Source: Variovorax sp. DXTD-1 (GTDB lineage: Bacteria; Pseudomonadota; Gammaproteobacteria; Burkholderiales; Burkholderiaceae_C). Taken from it: a DNA stretch of 43,430 nucleotides. This document shows, in pieces, positions 1 through 6,842 of the stretch; the first letter of the stretch is position 1, and the number at the start of each line of letters is the position of its first letter. The notes under the pieces were generated by a model. That model was not told where the DNA came from. It saw only the letters and a list, made by a program, of their open reading frames with translations, and made no database searches. A program made the position numbers and the translations under genes. The DNA lies in NCBI RefSeq assembly GCF_003984625.1, contig NZ_RWKH01000033.1:1-43430 (forward strand), written 5' to 3'.

Positions 1-431
1 GAAAATGCAAATGCCGCAACGCAGCCTTGCGGGCTGCATTGACGAGCGGGGTTGGGGGGAGGGGCGCCCGCGGAGTGCGGGCTGAAGGTGCTGGCGCTAT
101 TTGCGCCGGGTGTTCGCAAGACCGCGAAAACCACACCAAAGCGGTGCTTCGTTACACCGTGATTTCCTGATCACGCAAAGACCGTGCCTGCGCGCGAAGA
201 TCGATGCTTCTCCGTGGAAGGCGCCGAAGCGACGGACTGGGAGAGCGATGGAGCGAGCCCGTGCTCGGAACTGGTGCGGTCGTGCACGTAGCACGTGCAA
301 TGGAGAATCAATTTGCACCCACGGCCCCCCGGTTCGGCTTGGCCGAGCGGGGGCTTCGGCAATCGCGAATGGCGCGGATGGGGCGCAGCCGGCATGCTCG
401 ACGCAACACATGCCGAACTCCGGCCATTTCA
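1..431. other. Leader stretch with no supported gene
   Basis: Several overlapping open frames cross this stretch on both strands, but none has a recognisable domain, a good ribosome-binding site or a composition that stands out from the opposite frames. Two short inverted repeats are visible: arms at 21-26 and 32-37, and arms at 66-71 and 77-82. Neither is followed by a T-run, so they are not convincing terminators. They may belong to the 3' end of a gene that lies left of the window. Confidence 0.5.
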
Positions 432-845
432 ATGACGAATCCATCGACGACATCAAAACCGACCGGCGCCGGCGTGCTGGCGCGTCACCAGGCCGAGCTG
501 GACGCGGGCCGCTTTCTCATCCAGCGCTGCGGCGCCTGCCAGCGCGCTGTGTATTTTCCGCGGGTGCTATGCCCGCACTGCGGCGCCGAAGAGCCCGCCT
601 TGGTGGCACCTGCCGGCACGGGCTCCGTATATGCCGTGACTACTGTGCGCCGCAAGCCGGAGGCCGGGGGTGACTACAACGTGTGCATCGTCGAGCTGGA
701 CGAAGGCGTGCGCCTGATGAGCCGCGTCGAAGGCATGCCGCCGGCCGACGTGCGCATCGGCCTGCGTGTGCGGGCGCGCGTGGTGGTGCCGGCCGGCGGG
801 AGCGGCATGGTTGTTTTCGATGCAATCACGGGAGACGCTGCATGA
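432..845 (+). CDS. DUF35 zinc-ribbon/OB-fold protein, partner of the thiolase-like protein
   Basis: A 137-residue protein. The N-terminal helix (ELDAGRF region, residues 22-28) is followed by a zinc ribbon with two CxxC pairs (Cys33/Cys36 and Cys47/Cys50), then an OB-fold from about residue 60 to the end. This is the layout of DUF35 proteins, which bind acyl-CoA and form complexes with thiolase-fold enzymes. The ATG at 432 is chosen because the homologous region begins just after it; upstream in-frame sequence (from 204) looks non-coding. The ribosome-binding site is weak. The stop overlaps the next start by four bases (ATGA), so the two products are translationally coupled, as expected for subunits of one complex. 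Confidence 0.85.
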   Translation: MTNPSTTSKPTGAGVLARHQAELDAGRFLIQRCGACQRAVYFPRVLCPHCGAEEPALVAPAGTGSVYAVTTVRRKPEAGGDYNVCIVELDEGVRLMSRVEGMPPADVRIGLRVRARVVVPAGGSGMVVFDAITGDAA

Positions 846-2017
846 CCACGCTGAAGCAACTGCGCGGCAGCGCCGCCATCGCCGGCGTGGCCACCTACGG
901 CTGCGGCGAGTCGCCGGGCCACACCGACATGGAACTGCTGGCCGAGGCCGCGCGCCGCGCCGTGGCCGACGCCGGGCTGGCCATGAAGGACATCGACGGA
1001 CTCTGCACCGCCAGCGCGAGCGCAACGATGTGGGCCATGCCCGTCATCGAGTACCTGGGCCTTCGCCCGACCTACATCGACAGCACGATGCTCGGCGGTT
1101 CCAGCTTCATCGCGCACCTGCTGCCGGCCATGCAGGCGCTGGCCAGCGGCCAGTGCAACGCGGTGCTCGTCTGCTACGGAAGCGCGCAGCGCACCGCCAC
1201 CTTCGGGCGCAGGGAAGTGGTGGCAAGCCGCCGCTACCTCGACCCGCAGCCTTACGAAACGCCTTATGAACCGATGCAGCCGCTCTCGGCCTATGCGCTG
1301 GCCGCATCGCGCTACATGCACGAGTTCGGCACCACGCGGCGCGACCTTGCGGAGGTGGCGGTGGCCGCGCGCGCCTGGGCTCGGTTGAACCCCGAGGCGT
1401 TCATGCGCGACCCGCTCTCCATCGACGACGTGCTGGGCGCGCGCATGGTCTGCGACCCACTGACCGTGCGCGACAGCTGCCTGGTGACCGACGGCGCAGG
1501 CGCCTTCGTGCTGGTGCGCGCCGACCGTGCGCGGGACTTGCCGCGCGAGCCGGTGCATGTGCTGGGCACCGGCACGGCCGTGTGGAACCGGCAGATTTCA
1601 TCGATGCACGACCTGACGACGACGGCCGCGCGCGACAGCGGGCGCGCCGCGTTTGCCATGGCCGGCCTGGCACCGAGCGACATCGACGTGGTGCAGCTGT
1701 ATGACGCCTTCACCATCAACGTGCTGCTTTTCCTTGAAGACCTTGGCTTCTGCGCCAAGGGCGAGGGCGGCGCCTTCGTGCGCGGCGGTGCCATTGCGCC
1801 CGGCGGTAGGCTGCCGGTCAATACCAACGGTGGCGGGTTGTCCTGCGTGCACCCTGGCATGTACGGGATCTTCGCGTTGATCGAGGCCGTGCGGCAGCTT
1901 CGCGGAGAAGGCGGCGACCGGCAGGTGCGCAGTGCCCGCACGGCGCTGGCGCATGGCAATGGCGGTACGCTATCCAGCCAGGCCACGGCCGTGCTCGGGC
2001 TGGCGCAAACGTTGTGA
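842..2017 (+). CDS. Thiolase-fold (SCP2/lipid-transfer type) protein lacking the catalytic cysteine
   Basis: A 391-residue thiolase-superfamily protein. The N-terminal thiolase half ends near residue 240. The C-terminal half carries a YDAF motif (Tyr287) and a GGGLSCVHPG motif with His337, matching the SCP2-thiolase type. The place where a true thiolase has its acyl-accepting Cys (around residues 82-87, STMLGG) has none. Paired with DUF35, this recalls Ltp2-type retro-aldolases, which cleave steroid side-chain acyl-CoA with tyrosines instead of a cysteine. The substrate cannot be read from the sequence. The start overlaps the DUF35 stop. An acetyl-CoA acetyltransferase label would probably be wrong because of the missing Cys. 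Confidence 0.85.
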   Translation: MTTLKQLRGSAAIAGVATYGCGESPGHTDMELLAEAARRAVADAGLAMKDIDGLCTASASATMWAMPVIEYLGLRPTYIDSTMLGGSSFIAHLLPAMQALASGQCNAVLVCYGSAQRTATFGRREVVASRRYLDPQPYETPYEPMQPLSAYALAASRYMHEFGTTRRDLAEVAVAARAWARLNPEAFMRDPLSIDDVLGARMVCDPLTVRDSCLVTDGAGAFVLVRADRARDLPREPVHVLGTGTAVWNRQISSMHDLTTTAARDSGRAAFAMAGLAPSDIDVVQLYDAFTINVLLFLEDLGFCAKGEGGAFVRGGAIAPGGRLPVNTNGGGLSCVHPGMYGIFALIEAVRQLRGEGGDRQVRSARTALAHGNGGTLSSQATAVLGLAQTL

Positions 2018-2030
2018 TGAATGAAGCGCG

Positions 2031-2270
2031 TCAGCCGTATTCCGCGGCCAGCTCCGTTCGTCCCACCGGCGTGATTTCTCTCACCACCGCGCATTCGTAG
2101 TCCTCGAACGAACTGCAGAGATCGAGGGGCGGAGAAATCTCCGCCTCGACGCAGCCAATCGCCTTCAGAACGGCAATGGCCTGGATCGCCTCCCGGTCCC
2201 GGATGTGCACCGGGAAACTGGCGTGCTCGAGTTCGAGCAAGTACTCAATGGGTCTGGGTGTTGCTGGCAC
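2031..2270 (-). CDS. Small hypothetical protein (79 aa)
   Basis: A 79-residue frame with a GTG start and no clear ribosome-binding site. The composition is protein-like: an EYLLELE stretch, then a predicted helical middle (IQAIAVLKAIG) and an acidic/arginine-rich tail with VVREITPVGRTELA, which could be a small winged-helix-like fold. It lies between the thiolase-like gene and a LysR remnant on the other strand. I do not recognise a family. The alternative is that it is chance coding in a decayed region; the intact frame and sensible residue mix make a real gene somewhat more likely. Confidence 0.5.
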   Translation of the reverse strand: MPATPRPIEYLLELEHASFPVHIRDREAIQAIAVLKAIGCVEAEISPPLDLCSSFEDYECAVVREITPVGRTELAAEYG

Positions 2271-2389
2271 TGTATGGAAATACTAGCCCAACAACTTCGG
2301 CTTGTGCTCAGGGTGTCACCCCAGTAGTCGTGCGGAACACGCTACAAGAGGTGTCGGAAACTCGCACCACTTTCGACCCAATGCGCGTT

Positions 2390-2815
2390 GGCATGGGTGC
2401 GTTGGTATCAGCGGTGCAGCGATGCGCCGATGTTCACGGCGCGCCGCTGCATGCGCTCGGCACTGCCCAGGCGCCTTCGGTGCTGGCCTACAGCGAAGCC
2501 TCGGGCCTGGGGCGGATCATGCGTGCGATACAGGACAGCGAGTTCGGCAAAGACTTCGCATCGTCGCTCTCGGTGGTTTTTACGGCGCACCACGCGGCGC
2601 TGCTCAGAACCATGGCGCTCGAAGGACGCGGCCTTGCATGGCTGCCCATGAGCCTGGTTGCGGACGACTTGCACAGCGGTGCGCTGGCCGATGCAGGCAA
2701 GGGCGCCTGGCGGGTGCCGGTGGAAATCCGGCTGTACCGCCAGGCTGCAAGCATGGCCCCTGTGGCAGAGGCTCTTCGGCAACTGGTGAGCGACGGGACA
2801 CTCGCCGGTGGTTGA
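2390..2815 (+). pseudogene. Remnant of a LysR-type regulator (C-terminal effector domain only)
   Basis: From about 2390 the frame reads as the second half of a LysR effector-binding domain: ALVSAV, then LAYSEASGLGRIMR, SVVFTAHHAALLRTMA and GLAWLPMSLVADDL, the order typical of this family. About 141 residues remain of a usual 300. The helix-turn-helix domain and the first lobe of the effector domain are absent, and no other frame upstream supplies them; the sequence between 2271 and 2389 is not recognisable. It is therefore a truncated, non-functional regulator gene. What it once controlled is unknown, though the DUF35/thiolase pair is the nearest candidate. Confidence 0.75.
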
Positions 2816-2991
2816 CTGGCCGGATCCGGCAGCCCTGAGCACGGGGGCAACAAAAAAGAATCTGCCCAGCCAGAATCACGGCTGTTAAAGAGTTTGTGCC
2901 GGCTTTTCTCGAGACATCGACTTAAATCACGGATGCCGAGGGAGCACGCAGCGTCTCTTGAGGTGCAATGGCGCCTCCAACGGAGTACGTC

Positions 2992-4446
2992 ATGAAAATT
3001 TCCGCTTGCAGCCGTACAAACGGGCCGATCACGGCGACCGTTTCCAATTGGCGCCTTGGTTCATTCAGGCAGTGGTTGGCGACCACCATGACTGCGACGG
3101 CCATGTTGCTTGGGGGCTGCGCGGGCATTGCTTCGCTGCCAGCCAACCGGTTGCTGGTCGAGAACGCGTTGGTCTTTCCGATGGATCCGGCCCGGCCCGC
3201 CCCGTTCATCGGCTATCTGCTCGTTGCATCCGATGGCACCATCGCTCGCGTAGGCGAAGGCCGGCCGGCCGCCGATCTGCGCGCGGCCCGGCGCATCGAT
3301 GCACAAGGCCAATGGCTGCTTCCAGGGTTTGTCTCGGCCCACAGTCATCTATGGCAGAGCGACTTTGCCGGGATCGCATCCGACCAGAACCTGGAGGGCT
3401 GGATGGCGCAGCTCTATGGCAAGGTCACGCCCGGGCTCGACGCGGCGCAGCTGTACCGTCTGACCCGGCTGGGGGCTGAGCACCATCTGTTGAATGGAAT
3501 CACCACCGCCTTCAACTTCACGGTCACGGGCGGCGACAAGACAGGGCGCGTGGATCGCTGCCAGTTGCTCGCAGCTACCCACAGCGGAATGCGAGTACTC
3601 CACGGATTCAACGTGCGCAAGATCGATGCGCAATGGACGCCTGAAGACGCGAAGGAGCGGTTGCGCGCCTTCCTGCAATGGGCTGGCGAGCAGCGCGGCA
3701 GCGGCCGCTATCTGGGAACCGTCATTGCCGGCGCCGGCATGTACTACGACGACCCGGCCCAGACACGTACCGAAGCCGGGCTGATGCAAGCCTTTGGCCT
3801 GGACAACCAGCAGCATTACCTCGAAGCACCGGGGCTGGTGAGTGCCGAACGCGCACGCTACCGGTGGCTCAAGGAGTTCGGGGTTGTAGGCCCTAAGCTG
3901 GTCTACGGGCACTTCGTGCATCCCACGCCGGACATGGTGTTCGAAGCAGCACAGGCAGGCGCCGGCATGAGCTGGAATCCGTTGTCCAACGGTCGCCTGG
4001 GTTCGGGAACGCCCGACATTCCGGCCTACCGCGCACAAGGCCTGCGCATTGGCATGGGCGTTGACGGTGAAGCCAGCGCGGATCGCGCGGACCCCTTCGA
4101 GAACATGCGCGCCGGCCTGTATCAGATCCGCGCCAACCGCCAGAGCGCCTCGGTCTTGAGTGCGTTCGATGTGCTGCGCATGCACACGCTGGGCAGCGCG
4201 GAAGTGCTGGGTGTCGACGGCGTGGTTGGCAGTCTCGCAGAAGGCAAGAAAGCGGATTTCCTGCTGGTCGACGCAAAAGGTTTCCAGCCCTACAAGGACC
4301 CGTACGCGGCACTGGTGTTTGCGGCGGGGGTTGAAAACATCAACGGCGTCTTCGTCGATGGAGAGCAGGTGGCGGCGCAACGCCGTCTGGCCGGTGTGGC
4401 AGCCACTCCGGATGCCGCGCCATGCGATGCAGGAAAACAGCCCTGA
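2992..4446 (+). CDS. Amidohydrolase-family metal-dependent hydrolase, predicted lipoprotein
   Basis: A 484-residue protein of the amidohydrolase superfamily, close in layout to cytosine/guanine-deaminase-like and chlorohydrolase-type enzymes. A hydrophobic segment (about residues 27-42) ends in a lipobox (LLGGC, Cys43), so the enzyme is probably anchored in the envelope, after an unusually long N-region. The metal-binding HxH is His117/His119 (AHSHLW); later metal-ligand candidates are the His in GHFVHPTPD and the Asp in GMGVDGEAS. The ATG at 2992 is preferred over the one at 2968 because GGAG precedes it by about seven bases and signal-like sequence follows. The substrate is unknown. It appears to be transcribed alone. 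Confidence 0.85.
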   Translation: MKISACSRTNGPITATVSNWRLGSFRQWLATTMTATAMLLGGCAGIASLPANRLLVENALVFPMDPARPAPFIGYLLVASDGTIARVGEGRPAADLRAARRIDAQGQWLLPGFVSAHSHLWQSDFAGIASDQNLEGWMAQLYGKVTPGLDAAQLYRLTRLGAEHHLLNGITTAFNFTVTGGDKTGRVDRCQLLAATHSGMRVLHGFNVRKIDAQWTPEDAKERLRAFLQWAGEQRGSGRYLGTVIAGAGMYYDDPAQTRTEAGLMQAFGLDNQQHYLEAPGLVSAERARYRWLKEFGVVGPKLVYGHFVHPTPDMVFEAAQAGAGMSWNPLSNGRLGSGTPDIPAYRAQGLRIGMGVDGEASADRADPFENMRAGLYQIRANRQSASVLSAFDVLRMHTLGSAEVLGVDGVVGSLAEGKKADFLLVDAKGFQPYKDPYAALVFAAGVENINGVFVDGEQVAAQRRLAGVAATPDAAPCDAGKQP

Positions 4447-4468
4447 ATCGGCGGCCTCTACCGGGCGG

Positions 4469-4557
4469 CTATTCCAGCGTGAACCCGATCTTCAGCGGCA
4501 CTTGCCAATGCGCGATGAGCCGGTCAGTTCGAGCGACTTGTCAACGTGATTCGACAT
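4469..4557 (-). pseudogene. Dodecin gene with an internal deletion
   Basis: Reading the minus strand from the ATG at 4557 gives MSNHVDKSLELTGSS, the N-terminus of dodecin, a small flavin-binding dodecamer. A shift of frame then gives HWQVPLKIGFTLE and a stop at 4469, which is the dodecin C-terminus. A complete dodecin is about 68-71 codons; only 89 bases remain, so roughly 120 bases of the centre, including the flavin-contacting WFEV-type segment, are gone and the ends are joined out of frame. A good ribosome-binding site (AAGGAG, near 4565-4570) is kept. As it stands only a 21-residue peptide ending GKCR could be made. Confidence 0.85.
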
Positions 4558-4652
4558 GTCTCTGCTCCTTGTGAGTGGCGGCCGCACATCGCAATCAGTG
4601 CGCGCGGCGGCAGCTAGATTTTTCTGCCGCCGCGCGGATCGCCGGGCCCGGC

Positions 4653-6497
4653 TCAGGCCACCGGCGAGATGAACGAGATCAACCGTCCCATGCGGGCGAT
4701 GAAGTTCGATGTGACGATGAACTGCGGCTTTTCGCGCTTCACATACGGCTCGATCTCCGGCGGTGCATCGGCCGGATACGGCGAGGTGTCGTAGATATCG
4801 CCCACGTGGCGGCTGCGGTACGCCGTGCCGGTGTACGGCGTCGTCGGGCCGTTGCCGCGGTACGGGTTCACGATCTCGGGCACGGGCGCGGTCCAGTAGT
4901 TGCCGTCCACCAGCGCGGCCAGGATCGTCTGCACTTCCGATTCGGGCACCGCCGGGGTCTTCAGCACCGCGCCCTCGAACAGGTCCGGAAAGTCCACTTC
5001 GCGCACGGCGGCAAAGTACTTTGGCAGGGCGCGGGGCGCGGTGGCCCGCAGCGGCGACTTGGCGACCATGGCATCGATCTGCGGCTGCGTCATCGCGTTG
5101 AGTTCGTCCAGGCGCTTTTGCAGCGCGGCGGCATTCACCGATCGGCCAGACGAATAGTGGCTGACCGTGTTGGTGATGTCCTTGTCGAAAAAGTACGCGC
5201 CGTTGTGGATGTTGGAGCCGTAGCGGTGAACGAAGAGCGGCTCGTTCGTGTCGAGCTCGATGAACGTGGCCACGTTGCGCCCCGCGAGCAGCGGGTTGAT
5301 GGTCGCGACATCGGCCGGAAGCTGAATGGACGGCGACTTCAGCCAGTCGATCGCCTTCTGCAGTTGCGACAGGTACTTCTTGTCGCCGGTGAGCGTGAAG
5401 TAGCCGAGCAGCTGCTGGATGTTGGTCTGCGTGGTGTGCGTGGCCAGCGAGCGCGGCTCGTAGGAGCGCGCACCGGCCGGAGCGCCCGCCGGGCGGCCAT
5501 TGGTTTCGCGCGACAGGTGCTGAAGGCTCCAGCCCGATTGCAGCGGCAGCACCCCCGAGGTCCACTGCATGCGCTGCATGCAGTCCATCGCCCGGATGAT
5601 GTTGGCCACCAGGTCGGTGCGGCCCAGCGTCATCACGCACATGGTCAGGAACTTGATGTTCTCGCCCATGACGTCGTCGTTGAAGGTGACGTGCAGCGTG
5701 TAGTCGCTGTCTTCCATGCCCGCGCGAGCGCCCGCGGGCAACTGCTGCGGGTTGGGCAAGGGCATCGACGTGATCGCGTTCGGGTTGTGCGGAAAGCGCT
5801 GCGGCCAGCCGCCGTCCGCAATGCCGAATTGGGGGCCGAACTGCGCATCGGTGATGAACTTGATCGCCTTTTCGGTCGCGGCCTGGTAGACCGGGTCTTT
5901 CTTCTCCAGGTACATGCGCAGCATCAGCTGCGATGCGACGGCGGTGGTGGCGTCGTCGAAGGTGGCGTTGCCGTAATAGTGCTGGAACTCTTCCAGGCGC
6001 CAGCCGTTCATGCCCACCGTTTCGTACCAGTGCTGCAGCGATGCCTCGCCGGCGAAGTCGTAGATGTAGTTCCAGCCGCCCGAGCTGTGCTGGGCCGCGG
6101 CAACTGCCTTGGCCGTGCGGTCCGCCGCCTGGTAGAAGCGCTCGTCGCCGGTTGCGTGATAGGCGTCGAGGTAGATATGGCCGATGGAAGAAGTGCCCGG
6201 CGGCTGCAGCCACAGCATCGTGCGCTTGGCCTCCATTTCCCCGAATGTCTGCGTGAGGTCTGGCGAGTACGACCACACATAGCCCCCCTTGTAGGAGACC
6301 ACTTCGTCCATGTAGCTTGCCGCGCGCTTGAGTCCTGCCGCGGCGGTGGCTTGCGGCGTTGGCGCGGGAGGGGGAGCAGGGGGCGGTGGTGCTGGCGGAA
6401 GAGGAATCGGGAAGGTCGGCCCATCGTTGCCGCCGCCGCCACAGGCGGCCAGCGCGACGGGAGACAGGACCGAAATTGCAAACTGTCGGCGTTTCAT
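4653..6497 (-). CDS. Pectate lyase, polysaccharide lyase family 10 type, lipoprotein
   Basis: A 614-residue exported enzyme. The N-terminus begins MKRRQFA, followed by a hydrophobic stretch and a lipobox ending at Cys19 (LAAC), then Gly/Asn and a proline-rich linker to about residue 50. The following region, with GGWNYIYDF, GGWPQRFP and DSDYTLHVTFNDD, matches pectic acid lyases (PL10), which cleave polygalacturonate by beta-elimination with calcium. The protein is longer than the roughly 330-residue catalytic domain; the C-terminal 200 residues are not recognised. The ATG at 6497 follows an AAAGGGA ribosome-binding site; a 20-residue upstream extension in frame is less likely. Operator-like palindromes lie 50-85 bases upstream. 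Confidence 0.88.
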   Translation of the reverse strand: MKRRQFAISVLSPVALAACGGGGNDGPTFPIPLPPAPPPPAPPPAPTPQATAAAGLKRAASYMDEVVSYKGGYVWSYSPDLTQTFGEMEAKRTMLWLQPPGTSSIGHIYLDAYHATGDERFYQAADRTAKAVAAAQHSSGGWNYIYDFAGEASLQHWYETVGMNGWRLEEFQHYYGNATFDDATTAVASQLMLRMYLEKKDPVYQAATEKAIKFITDAQFGPQFGIADGGWPQRFPHNPNAITSMPLPNPQQLPAGARAGMEDSDYTLHVTFNDDVMGENIKFLTMCVMTLGRTDLVANIIRAMDCMQRMQWTSGVLPLQSGWSLQHLSRETNGRPAGAPAGARSYEPRSLATHTTQTNIQQLLGYFTLTGDKKYLSQLQKAIDWLKSPSIQLPADVATINPLLAGRNVATFIELDTNEPLFVHRYGSNIHNGAYFFDKDITNTVSHYSSGRSVNAAALQKRLDELNAMTQPQIDAMVAKSPLRATAPRALPKYFAAVREVDFPDLFEGAVLKTPAVPESEVQTILAALVDGNYWTAPVPEIVNPYRGNGPTTPYTGTAYRSRHVGDIYDTSPYPADAPPEIEPYVKREKPQFIVTSNFIARMGRLISFISPVA

Positions 6498-6550
6498 GGC
6501 ATTTCCCTTTATTGATCGAATGTCCGGGGTCGGTCGGGCAGCGTCATCAG

Positions 6551-6580
6551 ATGTCATACGACATCAGTTGTCTTATGACG
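6551..6580. promoter_or_regulatory. Operator-like palindromes upstream of the pectate lyase gene
   Basis: Two similar imperfect palindromes stand side by side: ATGTCATACGACAT (6551-6564) and TTGTCTTATGACG (6568-6580). Both have the TGTC-N4-GAC shape. Spaced dyads of this kind are typical of FadR-subfamily GntR regulators, which often control uronate and pectin genes in proteobacteria. They sit 54-83 bases upstream of the pectate lyase start, where an operator would be expected. The regulator itself is not in the window, so the assignment is inference. Confidence 0.45.
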
Positions 6581-6670
6581 CAGCGCGCGGATTATTCGAG
6601 CAGCTTCAATGCCGCGTCAATCGGGAGTTGCGAAGAAATTCGCTTCAAAGTATCACCAGTAGTTACACAG

Positions 6671-6682
6671 TTGTAGGACAAC
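6671..6682. promoter_or_regulatory. Third operator-like dyad in the same intergenic region
   Basis: The dyad TTGTAGGACAAC (6671-6682) fits the TNGTNNNACNA consensus of FadR-type GntR operators. It lies about 90 bases from the pair at 6551-6580 and about 160 bases before the EF-G-like gene on the other strand. It could act with the upstream pair through looping, or be a chance dyad. Confidence 0.35.
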
Positions 6683-6842
6683 GTATGAGTTGATGGGTAG
6701 GGCTGCGAACGAATGCCGGCCGGGGTTGGCGCCGTTGCGTCGGCAGTGCCAATCCCGTAGGCTGACTCTCAGCGTTCACACGCGGTGCCCGAGCCTGTGC
6801 AGGCCGCCGGGCCGGCCTTCCGGACGCCAAGGAGTCCACGCC

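Noticed and set aside
21..82. Two hairpins as a rho-independent terminator
   Set aside because: Short arms and no T-run on either strand; kept only as a remark.
204..431. Upstream extension of the DUF35 protein
   Set aside because: The extra 76 residues have no family character and are rich in Arg and Ala; homology begins shortly after the ATG at 432.
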